64,000 nucleotides of DNA from Cordilura impudica (lineage: Eukaryota > Arthropoda > Insecta > Diptera > Scathophagidae). Each line of letters starts with the position of its first letter. The stretch's first letter is position 1. Made by a program: the position numbers and the translations under genes. Positions 32,621 through 45,594 of this stretch are shown here, one piece after another. The notes beneath the pieces are model-generated. The model saw nothing but the letters and a program-made list of their open reading frames with translations. It was not told the DNA's origin and did not search any database. Where the stretch lies: assembly GCA_963682025.1 (NCBI GenBank), contig OY821519.1:136257094-136321093 (forward strand). The letters are read 5' to 3'.

Positions 32621-33409
32621 TTGACACCAGTTATTAATCATTTTTTACTCTTTGATCGTTTAAAAATTTCACTGAACTTTTTCTTTGGAGAAATATGATA
32701 TTAACATTCAGTTGTTTTTTTTTTTAATCCATCAAAAAACCCATGATACACGACATTGTTGAAAACTTATACAGATTTCAAATCACTTCTTGTGCAAAAA
32801 AATACTCTACAGTTATGGAGAAGATTAGACTTAACCACTTGAGGCCAAAATTACTGCTAAAACTTCTGGGATCGATTTTGTGAAAAAGCTAATCATAGTA
32901 TTATCATTAGCGAAATATCAAAAGAAAACTAATAATCTCCATATTCCTAAACAATTTTTGATATTCTGGATGGATATTTAGCATTTCATTAACTATAATT
33001 ATAAATTTCATATTCGAAAACGCCTCTCGTTCCATAAATATCCAGAGGCGTTTTGAAAAAAAAATTCGATTTATGTATCCGTTTGTGACCGAATTTCCTG
33101 GATAAACTAGAAGTAGACGAAGCACAAGCAGATTTCAAAACTCACGATAACTATAACTTCCTCGTAGTCCTTAAAACTGTTATATTTTTTTATCTACAAT
33201 TTAATTTACAGGTGCTTTGTTGTATTAAATTTAATAATGGTAAATCTTTATCAGTAGTATTAAAATAAATGCATTATTTGTATCACTCTTAAAAAGAAAA
33301 ACTAATTTTCAACGCAGTTTAGTTGAAATTTTTGCCAAAAAAAAAGAAATTAATATTAACTATTTAAATTATAATCGTTTTTTTCATACTTAAAATTATG
33401 GAAGCGAAT
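32621..33409. other. Spacer 3' of SCOT
   Basis: AT-rich. A minus-strand stretch (32907-33125, e.g. NEMLNIHPEYQKLFRNMEI) looks protein-like, but I cannot assign it. The final 200 bp probably include the SCOT 3' UTR; on the minus strand no strong AATAAA was identified. Confidence 0.4.
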
Positions 33410-36400
33410 TTAACCGTCAATTTGCGTCATTTTCTTAACATTTGGAGAAACTTCAAATTTAGCACCTGTACAAGCAATAATATCATCAACGGTTAAGCCT
33501 TCCGCCACCTCGATGAGTGTAAGACCGACACCTTTTTTAACTTCGAAAACAGCCTATCGCCAGAGAACATAAATTAGTTTTCTTTCAATATTGAATTTAA
33601 TAACAATAACAAACCTTTTCGGAAATAATCAAATCAACCACACCTTTACCAGTCAAGGGCAAAGAACAGGTATCTAAGATTTTAGGCGAACCATTGCGAG
33701 CATTATGTTCCATGGTAACAACAACTTTAGTACCAGGAGCCGCAACTAAATCCATAGCACCACCCATTCCTTTCACAAGTTTACCCTTAAATTGATGAAA
33801 AACTTTAAAACTATAAAAATTTTGATTCAAAATATTTTTCTTACCGGAATCATCCAGTTGGCTAAATCCCCAGTGGCTGATACTTCCATAGCGCCTAAAA
33901 TGGTCAAATCCATATGACCACCCCGAATCATAGCAAAACTCTCATCTGATCCAAAGAAGGAAGCACCAGGCACCACGGTAACTGTTTCCTTGCCAGCATT
34001 TATCAAATCAGGATCAACCTTATCCTTAGTGGGGAAGGGACCCAAACCCAAAATACCATTTTCAGATTGTAACATAACATTCATTCCTTTGGGTATGTAA
34101 TTGGAGGAGAGTACAGGAATACCAATACCCAAATTGGCATACATGCCATCTCTGAATTCCATGGCTACTCGCTTAGCAATACGTTCACGTATGGCTTGAG
34201 CTGGAGTTCGTTCAGATTTTTTACCCTCGCTGCTTTCGGTAATTTTAACTTTTTCTATAGGTTTTTCATAGTTGCTGCCCTTGAATAAACGTTTAACATA
34301 GATGCCGGGTATGTGAACTTCATCGGGATTGATAGCACCAACTGGGACAATTTCTTCCACTTCAGCAATGGTGATCTTGGCAGCCCTACACATGGCAGCA
34401 TTAAAATTACGAGCAGCCTTGTTGAAAACTGCAAAAATAAAATAAAAAAAAATAGTGTAACATAAACAAAACTACATTGTATGTAAGTATCTATTGGTAC
34501 AAGTATTTCTGGTCAAAGAGTTAGGAGCAGTGCTATTTTGGAGGTTTTCGCACTTTTTTGGTGCATTTTTTTTCGTTTAGGTTTTTCAAATTTTCTACCA
34601 AATTAAGCAAAAACTTTTTCTCATTATTGTTAGCACTATCATTACAAATAACTTCGTAGAATTTCTAAAAAAAATTAATATTAAATTTATCGCCATTTAA
34701 TAATGTTGATCATAATAACAATGATATAATAAAATATAAAAACTTTGCCTTTCAGACATTAAGCTACTTAAATGAAGAAATATTACAATATGAACTCTAG
34801 ATAGAAAACCTCAAAAATTCTAATGAAATGAGAAGATCGAAGTTCTTTATAAAATCGGTCTTTTGGCATAATAATTGTGAGGATAAAGTTAAAAATAATT
34901 TTACGTTAAATTTAAAAATCAATAAAATTATCTTAATATCGATTTTTCTTAATTTTTTGACGGTGCTTTTCAACCCTTATTTTGCTAAATATTTACCCTT
35001 TTACTCGTTTTTACAAAGCTCACGGTGCTTTAAAAAAATGTCACGAAGAATTCAGTTAAATATAAAGAAACAAGTAAGAAAATTATAGTCGGTCTAGACC
35101 GACTATACGATACCCTATACCATGCGTTCAGATACCCTATCTCTCAGGCCCAACTAACTGGATATAGAAAATAGGCATAAACCAAATTTGAGTGGGATTT
35201 TTTTTAATTATTTCGGCTGCAGATATGAAAAAGTTCATATCGGATGCTATATCTATATGGGGACTAGGCCCAAAAATGGACTGATCCTTACCATGTTTGG
35301 TAAAGTATCTTGTATTTCGCAAAAATATATACAAACAAAATTTGAGAAGAATCAGTGCAAAATTTTTGTTTTTTGATAGATTTAAGTGAAGATCGGGAAG
35401 CAGCTCTATATGGGGCCTATGACTAAGAGTTGTCCAATAGGGATCATTTTTAGACTACTGATTAATGGATGTAATATATACATACAAACCCAAATTGACT
35501 AAGATTTGTATGATAATTTGGATCTTATGGCAATATATGTTAATTTCATAGGGGTCATTTGTATGGGGGCTAGGTCTGAACATGGACCGATTCTCACCAA
35601 TTTCAATAGCGTTCATCCCATGGCCGATAAAAGATTAAATACCAAATTTCATCAAAATATATTCATATTTGCGACCTGCAGTTTGATTACAAGCTTTACA
35701 TGGACACACAGACGGACGGACGGACGGACGGACGGACATTGTTAAATCAACTCAAAAAGTGATTCTGATTCGATCGGTATAATTAAAGATCGGTCTAGGT
35801 CAAATATATTTGGTTGTTACAAACAGCAGCACAAAGTCATTATACCCAAACCACATAGTGGTATAGGGTATAAACATTGAATTATGCACTTAAGTACCAA
35901 CGCATATATTTAACCCAACCAAACTTCTATCAAAACTATCCAAAACCTAAGAGCTACTGTCAAATATTAAGGCTGATAAGGAATGGTGTGGGGTTGTATG
36001 TGAGTAATTTGTGTTGGCAGTTTAAAGTCAATGAACGGAATCATGAGTGCCCACATGCATTTACACATTTCGAAATTTTTTTCCAGGCTTCGAAAAACCT
36101 TGCCTACACAGCTCAAAACCTTACAACTATTTGTACGACAAAAATTCCTCACTGAAATTGTACCCAATCGTTCTTAAAACCTACAGTAAAACCTAAAAAA
36201 AGTCGTCCATACTTACATAATACTAAACAAGTAAGAGTATTAAATTCGTCTTTGCTGAAACTTTGATATCCTCCAGCCTTGTTCTAAGCACAAAACACTA
36301 GATTTCACATTATAATGGTTAGATCATTTATAATGATGTTTAAAGTTAATAAGATAATTAGCAAAAATTTTAGGTATTTCCGTGATTTATTTAATTGAAA

Positions 36401-39400
36401 GCAATTGTTATATGCAATCAGCATAAACGTAAATACATACAACTACATTTTTGTTCCCATGTACAGAAAAACAGAATAAAAACAAATAAGAAATTATAGT
36501 CGGTCTAGACCGACTATACGATACCCTTAGCATGGTTTAGAGACCCTATCTCTTCGGTCCAACTAATTGGATATAGAAAATAAGCAAAAACCAAATTTGA
36601 GTGGCATTGTTATTAATTTTTATGGCTGCAGATATGAAAAAGTTCATATCGGGTGCTATATTTATATGGGGACTAGGTCGAAAAATGGACCGATCCTGAC
36701 CATACGTGGTAAAGTCACTTATATTTTGAAAAAATATACACAAACCAAATTTGAGAAGAATCAGTGCAATGATTCTGAGTCGATCGGTATAATAAAAGAT
36801 GGGTCTAGGTCAAATATTTTTGGTAGTTAAAAACAGCAGCACAAAGTGATTATACCCAAACCACATGGTGGTATAGGGTATAACAATATATGTGTATGCA
36901 TCGCTGATACGTATTAATATTTTTCACAACTAGTACTGGCGTTAAACAAGGTTGTATCCTGTACAACACTATTTTGCTTCTGGACTGTGTAATGGAAAAA
37001 CCCTAGGAGATGCCCCTTTAGGTATTGGTTGGAATATTGCAGAGTACCTACATGATATTGACTATACAGATAATATCTATGGCTCACCGGTTTACGAACA
37101 TTGAATCAAAGAGCACTAGACACTCCGAAAACCCCAAAAATGTAGCATTGAGAATAAACTTTAAAAAGACAAAACTAATGCGTATCGGTATTCCCTATTT
37201 CTAGGTTTTAGTACAGAAATTATAAACGTAGAAGACTTCAACTACATTGGTTGCAATATCGTCCCGGTAGGTGAGTAGGTAGCGTGCTCGCCTATCATGC
37301 GGGGGTCATGGGTTCAATTCCCACCAGAGGCTTTGGTCTGTCGCTGCAAAAAAAAAAAAATAAAAATTCCTGAGATCAACACAATGCACTGCATCTGTAA
37401 GGGGCATCCCCTGAGTGTTGATTAATTAAAAAAAAAAAAACGGTGGATCCATTGTGGACGCTGGACGTATTGCATTCTTTAAGTTGAACAAAGTCTGACG
37501 TGCTAATTACATATCGCAGATGACTAAATTAGAAAGAATATTCAGAATGCCGGGGCACATATAAAGTTAACATTAAAGACCATCCAAACTTTCGTTAACA
37601 GAAATTGTCCAAATTGAATTTCTAATGAAGACCTTTGGCAGCAGGCAAAATTCTGGTGTATCGAACTCAATGTACGTAGTTGCAAATCGACTTGGGTTGG
37701 TCATGGTCAGCGTAGGCCAGGCCGTTCACATAATACATGTATACGTTGCATTCGAAGATAATTTAAACCAGTTGCAACAATGTGGAAAAAATTCAAACAA
37801 CTTGTCAGAGACAGGAACAGATAGAAAGAATTCGATAACGCTCTATTTTTTCGTGAATTATTTATTTAAATACTATCCATATTTTGTATTGATATTAATA
37901 ACTGAATAAAGAACATATACATACACATATATTCTTTTTTTTTTTTTTGTCATTTAGTCTAATTTTTATGCTCTTTCTCCTAAAAATGTAAAGTGAATGA
38001 ATTTTTTGTGCTTAAATCAAACTGAAATATTAAATTATCATATTTTTTATGAATGACTGCAGTATGTGCATACATTTCTGCATATATTTCTTAAATGAAA
38101 TATTTTTATTTAAATTGGTTGCTATTTTTACTGTCGCAATAAATCAACAAAAATCAGCAAGCATCGAATTAAATCGTTTAATGACTGATAAGACTGCCTA
38201 TAAATTTAAGACTTTTTCCCATTGATATTTGAAGGTTGTTTCTGACATAAGTTTTTACGCTGATAACAATAACTTCAAAGCACGATGATACGCGTTAATA
38301 TGGCCCGTAGATTCGAATAACTCGTTTCTTTTTTTTTCGATATTGTCAATTAGTTCCAAACTGTAGGACTTTTATATCAACAAATTGATATAGATCAAAA
38401 TAAGAATTTTTTTAAATAAAATACGGAGGGTACGCCGTTACCGCTAACTGTTAGTTTAGCAAAAACAGTTGTTTTCAAGAAGAAAACAACACGTATTTAT
38501 ATGTAGTATACAATGTATACATATATACAGGAACATTTATTTCAAAGCTATTTTATATTTTAGTTTGTTATATTGGAGAAGGTTTAATAGTATAACTCTT
38601 TGCTTGGATTCTCATTGCATTGATTTCACCACAAACAAACCGTCTAATACTTTTGGTTACTGGTGAGGGTTGGTGACTCGACCCGAAAAAGCTATATAAC
38701 CTGTCATGCAGAATATGATCTTTTGAAACAAATGTGCAATGTTTTTTGCTTTATTACAAGTAAAAACATTTGATCTTGAACCTGATTTAATTTCTAATTC
38801 AAATTGAATTTAATTTTATTCTTGATTTACATTTAGGGTGCAAACAAAAATAAGTTAATTCTCCAAATTAGCTCACATCTCTAGTTTTCAAAACGCTTAA
38901 TTTTATTTTCAAACTCTTTTCCGTTCAAAAGTCATTAAAAACTTCGATACGCCCCATTCCCATACATTTAACACAATGTGTAAAGTGAAAAAAGTATACA
39001 GCATTACTCAAACGCATATTAAATTAAATTAGTTGACAGACAGTTAAAAATATTGGGCCATATCCTAAATATTGTATAACACATACTATAAAAAGTCCGT
39101 GTACATGCTTTGATATTAATTTTGAAGGGCAATTTCTCAAAAAAATAATTAAAATACTAAATTGTTTGTAGCTTGGTATATGAGTTAAGTCCTTAAAAAT
39201 GTTAATATTATCGATATATTAAAAAAAAAGGAACAAAATTAAATAAAAGCGTACAATAATGAAAAAAGTAAACCCAGTGTTTGATTTCTGCACAATACTT
39301 CAGTTTACTGACATTTTTCATTTGTATTTATTTTTCTGACTACTCAAACATTTTTTGATATTTTAAAAAATTTTTTCGCCATGAATCGAAAAGGAAAAGA

Positions 39401-42400
39401 AATTAATGCTGGAAAATAACTGTGGAACCAAGGTAAAACCTTAAGAGAAATTAGTGAAACAATAGAAAGAACACATTCCTCTATCCAAAAAACAATCAAT
39501 ACCTACAAAGAAATAGGCAATTTTTTTATCTAATTCTCGTTCTGGCCATCCTTCCATATTAACCGAAAGATAGAGAAGTTACGTAGGCCAGTTTGTACAA
39601 CAGAGTGCTAGAGCTTCCGCTTCAAAAATGGCAGAAAATGTTAAGTTAAAGTTTTAGAAAATGATTTGCTATGACAATGTTATCGAAATAAACTGGTTAT
39701 CGAGGCCGCGTTACACATAAAAATCCTTTCATTTCATTACAAGACAAACAAAAAAGAATTGCGTTTGCTAAAGGACACAAAAACAAGTCCCCCGAGTTTT
39801 GGAAAAGCTTATATTCTCTGATATGAGCAAGTATTGATTTTTTTTTAATAAAGGGATGGCAAATAGTGTGAAGAAAACCAGGAACTGCAAATAATTAAAA
39901 CAATTATCAGGTACGGTTAAGCATGGGGGTGGTGGAGTTTTGTTGTGGGAGTGTATGGCCGCTAATGGAGTAGAACAAATGCAGTTTATAGAGTCAAACA
40001 TGGACAAACGAGGATACCTTCATAATTTAAAAGCTAACATGAAGCAGAGTGCGGCGTAATTTGGGCTTGAGGGCCATAACTTTTTTCGGAAAGGCAACGA
40101 CACCAAGCACACTGCCGATAATGTGAAGCTCTGGTTGCTATATAACGTTCCACAACAATTGCGTTCACCTGCGCAGTCCCCAGATCACAGCCTTATAGAA
40201 CATCTGCGGGACTTATTGGAAAGAAAATATCGCCTGCAACCAATTACATCGAAAAGTATGCTGAAAGAAATATTGCAGCAGGGAAAAAATACACAAAAAA
40301 AACTTCAAAACTTGTCCAAACCAAGCCAAATAGATTGGCAGAGGTTCTCCAAATAAGGGGCTATCCTACCAGCTACTAAAACTTAAAAAAAAATGCAGCT
40401 TATTGTATCCAAAAAAGGAATATAATTTTTGCTGCAGACTATTTCCAACTTGTTTTTATTTTGTTGTAGCTTTATGTTTTTGTTTTCTTTTTAAATGTGT
40501 TTATTATTAAAAAGGCTAAACCTTGTATTTAAAATAAAAAAGGGATTTGAGCTCATTTACACGGACGGATCAATAAAGGATAACTGTGCTGGGGGGGCGA
40601 TTTATCACCCAAGAACGGAGACGATGAAGCTCTATAAGCTGACGAAAAAATTCGCATCCATGTCAGTGGAACTGATCATGATTGAGAGGGCAATTCATTT
40701 GGCGATCGATCTCAATATGGGCAAAATTGCAATCTTGACAGACGTTAAAAGTGGCTGCCTGTCCCTTGAGGACGGTGAAAACAACGATATTAGCATGAGC
40801 ATTCATGAACTTGTTGATAAGGCGGCACTACAGCATGATGAGATCCACTATATTCCATCACACAAGGGTATTGCTGAAAATGAACTAGTCGATGATGCTG
40901 CAAAGAGAGCGACTGAAGAAGATGAAATTTTACAAGTCAAATGGACAAAAAATGAAGCGGTAAGGGAAATTGAGAGGAGATTATGGGAAGAATGAGAAGG
41001 AGAATATGTTCAACGAGGCCGTGAAAAGGGTAGGGAGTATAAGAAGATATTCCCGTCCTTGAGAAGGAGACCATGGTTTATGGACCGATCGGGCATGAAT
41101 GCTATACAGGTGAAACAGGTGAACCGCATCATGACTGGACATTCTTTTAGCCCTCACTCGCTGGCGAAGATGCATGTTTTGGATGATGATATTTGCTCAT
41201 TGTGTAACGAAGTTGAAGATGACTCCCACATTATATTCAGGTGTGCAAAATACACACATCAAAGAATCAAGTACCCAGTCTTGGAGAGATACAGAGATAG
41301 TACCTCATTTTTATTAACGAAAAGGTGGAAGCTTACCGTGAGATGACAGATTTTTTAAGGTTGGTGGAGGTGAAACTGTAGCCGAAAATCTTCTGACAAT
41401 ATTGATGGCGTTTTATCCCTAGGGAGCAGCCAAATAATTCTCCTATCCTTTACCAGTTTAAAGGGGAACGGAGTAATCCGAGCAACACAAAAAAAAAAAA
41501 AATTAAAAATTAATTTTAAATTTGAAAACCCTTTATTCTTACGTTTTTTATGTTTTCTTAGTTATTGTTTTTGTACGAGTGAGTGTACCTCATGGGGAAT
41601 ACAAATCTGTTGGCCAAATTAACGAATATCACCCCGCTTTGAAGTTACTGTCATTTGAAAATGTTATTGTTTCAACCGCGAATATCTCAACATTTCGACC
41701 CAACCTAGCAAAACCGCAAACACTCCCGTATGTATTCTACGCAACAAAATTAAGTTTTTAAAAGTTGAAAATGATCCTACAGGGTTATTAAAAAAAATAC
41801 ACCAAAAATTATGTTATCACAGATTTTGGTTTGTTTGTGTTGTTACGATTGTTACAAAGTAAGAACGAATTTGTCATAAAACTTTTATGTCCTATTATGT
41901 GAATTGCATAATCTTGGAAATATTGTTCAATCATTTTCAATTTTTCCAAACATTCCACATAAATCGTTTAAAAGTCTTGATCACATAATATTTTGCGGAA
42001 AATATCTCTATCTTACCCAAGTTGCCGTAAGGATCTGCTTTCTGTGCCTTGACAACAGCGAAATCGGCAGATATGGCCTCTTCCATAACATAATTCTTGC
42101 CGTTAAACTCTTGTACGAATTTTGGTCTACTGGCAATTTCTACTTTGCCATCTTTAGTGTATTTAATGGGTGCTCCTCCTTGCTGTATTAAAGTATCACA
42201 GCCGGTTGGAGTAAAGAATGCGGGTACTCCAGCACCTGCAGCTCTAATTTTTTCTGCCAAGGTTCCTTGAGGTGTAAATTCTACAGCTAAATCACCGCCT
42301 AAATATTGTTTGGACAGTTCATCATTTTCGCCCACATAGGATACAACCATTTTACTCAATTGACGCGATTTCAACAACACACCCAAACCAAAGTCGGCAG

Positions 42401-44066
42401 TACCTGGGAAGTAAAATAATGTAGGATTAATAAAAATAGTATTAGGATTTTGGCGCGAATTTACCTCCATTGTTTGAAAAAGCTGTTATGTTTTTAACGC
42501 CCTTTTGTTTGATGGCTTCGATCATTTTTTCGGGTATACCACACAGGCCAAAACCACCAAAGAGAATTTTCGAACCATCACTTATATCGGCTATGGCATC
42601 AGCAGCATTTTTATAGATTTTACCATTGGCTGGTTTACCACTTGTTGAGTAGCAGGCAATGAGCTACATAAAAGATGAAAATCATGTTATTAAATATAAT
42701 TTGAACAAAAAGAAATTATATATGTACATATGTATGTACATATGTGTATATCATAATGTTTTATATGTTTTTTTATAAAAATTATGAACAACATTTTAAA
42801 ATAATGACAAAGATTAACTTTAGTTTTATTCACTAAGTACCCAAATATAGCTTTCTCAATGGTTATTTATTGCAGGTGTTTTACCAAATGTGTGTTTAAA
42901 TCGTCGAAAATTATTTAAATAAATTTAAAAATAAATACGATTTTGGAAGGATACTGATTTCTAAGCAAAACCCGTTAAGAACTATCAAAAAGCACTAAAT
43001 TCGAATGGGGACTCGGAGTTTCTTCATCGCAATGCTCCTAACCTTAGAAATATAAAAAACACACATTTTGTAAGTGAAGATCCAATAAATACAAATTCGA
43101 AAAAAATTAACTTTAACATATTGGCATTCATTATTTTAGAAAAATATTTATCTCTTAAAATATTTAACACAGTTAATATATTATTTTTTTTACTGACAAA
43201 ATTACAAAAAAAAAAAAACAGTTGTTGTGTTTTGTAAAATATTGAAACGTATAATAAATAATTTGCTTTTTAGACCCCCCTAAAAAAATAAATAAAAATT
43301 TTTAAAAATCCCCCAAAAATAGAAAAAATCCATAAACTGGCAACATTGCATTGCTGTAAATGCAAATGTGCTCTTTATGCAATTGCCTAGAGAAAAACAT
43401 CTGATCATTAGCTTATTATTTTGTTGTCTAAAGAATTTTCAAGATACATATAAGAATACATGAACTATATATTTAAATATTTTTAGGTTTATAATAATGC
43501 AAATATCGATTGAAAATATAAAACTGGATATTTAACATAAAATTAGAATTTCAAATTAACTTGAAAGAGACAGAGCAACGTTAATAAAAGCAACTTTTCA
43601 GAATTAATAATACATGCAGTATGTAGGCAAACGTTGTAAAACTATAGTTTAGAACTTGGAATAGTGGGGGGATAGTAAGGTTAGTACATCCAGGACTGTC
43701 GGCCTTATGATTAAACCATTAAATTGAAAATTGTGATATTTCACAAACTGTTAGTTCTTTTTGAAGTTTTCTCCATTCTAAAATTTGGAATTTTAAATAT
43801 TATACAAATTCTGATAGTCCTGCTATTATGTAAATAACCACTTTATTTTGGAACTACTTAACTTAATCAAAAAGATAATCAAAACCACATTCTCGTGACC
43901 AACCTACGTAATTATATTACTATCTCTATATATTGATGCCATCAAGATTTTCTTTTAAATATATTATGAAACTATTGTCACAACATCTTTTTCTTACCTT
44001 AAATGCGGTATTTTTATTGACTATAGTATTATTAAGAAATACACGTTTAGTTTGAAAAACAAACAT
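33410..44066 (-). CDS. SCOT: Succinyl-CoA:3-ketoacid CoA transferase, complete, six exons
   Basis: Mitochondrial enzyme that moves CoA from succinyl-CoA to acetoacetate, the key step of ketone-body use. Exons (minus): 44066-43998, 42663-42465, 42403-42017, 34428-33845, 33785-33615, 33553-33410. All have AG acceptors and GT donors and phases fit, giving 517 residues (human OXCT1 has 520). Exon 1 encodes a basic, acid-free presequence ([20 protein letters not shown]), as expected for mitochondrial import. [16 protein letters not shown] matches the CoA-transferase signature 1; [11 protein letters not shown] carries the catalytic Glu (E341 here). The second domain contains [16 protein letters not shown]; the protein ends KKMTQIDG. 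Intron 3 (34429-42016) is 7.6 kb and full of transposon remains, yet the coding exons are undamaged. No stop, shift or missing motif was seen. Confidence 0.95.
34500..35069. other. SCOT intron 3, 3' end, no feature
   Basis: AT-rich intronic sequence without recognised repeat or gene. Confidence 0.45.
35070..35871 (-). mobile_element. HINE family A, copy A3 (full length, in SCOT intron 3)
   Basis: Starts ACAAGTAAGAAAATT, perfect 22-bp palindrome at 35085-35106 with core GTCGGTCTAGACCGAC, then the family body including AAATTTGAGTGGG and GGACCGATTCTCACC, a GGACGGACGGACGGACGGAC tract (35712-35738), and the end ACATAGTGGTATAGGGTAT. Longest and best-preserved copy of the family here. Confidence 0.85.
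35872..36226. other. Short spacer in SCOT intron 3
   Basis: Open frames occur on both strands (35877-36155 plus, 35967-36167 minus), with slightly higher GC than the surroundings, but no motif recognised. Possibly a fragment of an unidentified element. Confidence 0.3.
36227..36478 (-). mobile_element. HINE/mini-me family B, 3' fragment B6
   Basis: Starts ACAAGTAAGAGTATTAAATTCG with a damaged hairpin and TTTGATATCCTCC. The rest, read in reverse, matches the 3' half of B4 (GTTTACATTAATGCTGATTGC region). It abuts HINE A4 directly. Confidence 0.65.
36482..36881 (-). mobile_element. HINE family A, internally deleted copy A4
   Basis: Both ends are intact (palindrome 36496-36517; end CATGGTGGTATAGGGTATA), but the middle is deleted: the sequence passes from GAATCAGTGCAAT to GATTCTGAGTCGATCGG near 36770, losing about 400 bp including the GTCY tract. 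Confidence 0.8.
36925..37860 (+). pseudogene. Non-LTR retrotransposon reverse transcriptase remnant (split by SINE)
   Basis: Frames shift often, but the order is clear: [20 protein letters not shown] (RT 'GV-QGC-LSP-LF'), a worn region where the -ADD- box should be, [13 protein letters not shown] ('GL-IN--KTK-M'), [10 protein letters not shown] ('F-YLGS'), and, after the [22 protein letters not shown], then [15 protein letters not shown] and FDNAL near the end. This matches non-LTR elements with the C-terminal 'W-GH--R'. The interruption falls between YIGCNIV and GGSIV. Confidence 0.6.
37264..37440 (+). mobile_element. tRNA-derived SINE inserted in the RT remnant
   Basis: The head resembles a tRNA gene: A-box-like TAGGTGAGTAGG at 37268-37279 and a perfect B box GGTTCAATTCC at 37311-37321, about 31 bp apart, as required for RNA polymerase III. 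Then come an A-rich run, a body containing ATCAACAC...GTGTTGAT (inverted) and AAGGGGCATCCCCT, and a terminal poly-A (37427-37440). CCGGT-like sequence at the start and CGGT after the tail may be a short duplication. It splits the RT sequence, so it inserted later. Confidence 0.7.
37861..39270. other. SCOT intron 3 sequence without recognised feature
   Basis: AT-rich. ORFs such as 38469-38666 show no family resemblance. Confidence 0.45.
39380..40385 (+). pseudogene. Tc1-type transposase pseudogene
   Basis: The start [12 protein letters not shown] is followed by a helix-turn-helix-like [20 protein letters not shown], then SRSGHPS-like sequence, FSDMSKY (first catalytic Asp), [31 protein letters not shown] (second Asp) and [18 protein letters not shown], with the Glu of DD34E (usual SPDLNPIE). 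Several stops and frameshifts. Terminal repeats were not identified. Unlike the element at 9.2-11.5 kb, it retains nearly the whole protein length in pieces. Confidence 0.75.
40513..41500 (+). mobile_element. 5'-truncated LINE: RNase H, C-terminal zinc knuckle and poly-A tail
   Basis: Begins with RNase [68 protein letters not shown] (D-E-D-H/D motif order intact; IPSHKGI is the 'W-P-H-GI' block). A stop follows LWEE, then a downstream frame contains [17 protein letters not shown], the CCHC motif found at the end of such LINEs. Ends with a 13-14-bp A-run at 41487-41500. RT and endonuclease are missing, as in ordinary truncated insertions. Confidence 0.75.
41501..42016. other. SCOT intron 3, 5' end, with an unassigned open frame
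   Basis: The plus frame 41522-41761 starts like a signal peptide ([20 protein letters not shown]) and continues [20 protein letters not shown]. No homology recognised; it lies in an intron on the opposite strand to SCOT and may be a transposon fragment. Confidence 0.3.
42664..43997. other. SCOT intron 1, no recognised element
   Basis: About 1.3 kb of AT-rich sequence between the presequence exon and exon 2. No transposon signature noticed, in contrast to intron 3. Confidence 0.5.
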
Positions 44067-45594
44067 GTTTAATTATTTTAAATATAGATTTTTTTTATCG
44101 ACAAGTTATTTTTTTTTAATTAACACTTAAACCGATCTATAGTATTAACAAGTCTCTTGAAAACTAATAGAATCGAAACTATTTAAAGAGAAAGGTGGAG
44201 CTTTTTAAGGTATATAGTTAAAAGCTTTCGTGTAATGTTTAAATGATAATTATCATAACTTAAGTTATTGTATTAAAAACAAGAACATATGTTGAACAGG
44301 TGTTCATTAAAACTAGTGTTTGTAAACATTAAAATAGAGATTATCAAATGCTATTTTTTTTTTTGTGAAGATCAATAATTGTTAATAAATTTTAAAAATA
44401 AAAATACATTCTGTAATATATAATAACACTTTTTCATAAAAATTATAGAAATAAAAAATGTTTCTTAATTTTTGTGCCAACATTTTGAGTTTCAAATTGA
44501 TCTATTTGGAGTTTCTAGGTGCCGTACATTAACTTGAAATTTTAGATAGCCTCTTAAAATAAAGTTTTCTGTTATAGATAAATGGAGTGTTATTTAGAAA
44601 TGAAGAAAAACATTGTTATTTTATGAGAAATGTCACAAAAGATAATATTAATTATAATTCAGCTATTTTATGTTCCTTATATTAACATTTAACAAATAAA
44701 TTGAGAAAGGTCCGTTTTATGTACTTAATATTTAAAAATTATAGCCTACTTCTTTGGTATGCATTTATACGGCAAATACGCTTCACTTTTTCTATTTTAC
44801 CTTCTTTTGTTGATTTTTTTGCAATAGTTACTATTTCTACACCCGCAATAATTCAAAGTAAAATTTTTATTTAAGAAACTGCATAAAATGTATGGAAAAT
44901 TTTAATAAGGAAGAAATTTTTAACTTAATTTTGTGGTACCCATTTTATATACATATATATATTTTTTAATTACAGTGCTCACAAAATAAATCGCCTTTCA
45001 CTCCAAAAGCAGAATACGAATAAAACAACCTGACAAACATACGAATATATATGAAAAATCCTCAATTTTTGAAAACGAGACATTCTTTCTACCTTGCTTG
45101 GCTTTCTACCCCGTTTGCCAACAAACACAAAGGAGTTTTCACGCAGCTACATGCACCGTGAGCTCAATCACGTATACCATTTTTGTTTGATCTCGCTTTC
45201 ACACCCTGTATGTCACGATTCACACGAAGATATTTTTGTTGCGCAACTTTTCAGTTTGTTGGAGAGAGGGGAAAGAAGAGCGGCATTTTGTACTGGGAAA
45301 CTAGTTTTGTTGTGCCATTCGTAATTGTAAACACGAAGTTAGCTGTAGGTTATTATTTGACATTTCTTTTCATTCTTTGCTTCGCTGGGAAAAATTATTA
45401 TTATATCATTTATTTCTTTATTATTTCAGTTTTTCTTTGACTTCCATTTTTTCACGTAAATGGATTTTTCACTTTGAACCAATAGTATATTCTTTTTACA
45501 CAAACTAAATAAAATGAACTGTCAAAAATGTAAGAATTTGTAAGCAAAATAAAACGGAAGTGGCTTGAAACAAATTTCTCTGTGTGAACATTAA
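44067..45594. other. Region upstream of SCOT
   Basis: The first kilobase is AT-rich; any SCOT promoter would lie here, but no convincing TATA or initiator could be chosen. At 45060-45330 composition shifts to more GC (overlapping frames 45094-45324 and 45183-45440), without recognised motif. Confidence 0.35.

Noticed and set aside
37264..37340. Functional tRNA gene
   Set aside because: A and B boxes are present, but the arms do not pair as a full cloverleaf and the sequence runs into an A-run and SINE body; better explained as a tRNA-derived SINE.
45094..45440. Two overlapping plus-strand frames upstream of SCOT
   Set aside because: They overlap in different frames, have no recognised motif and no convincing splice sites; composition shift alone is not enough.
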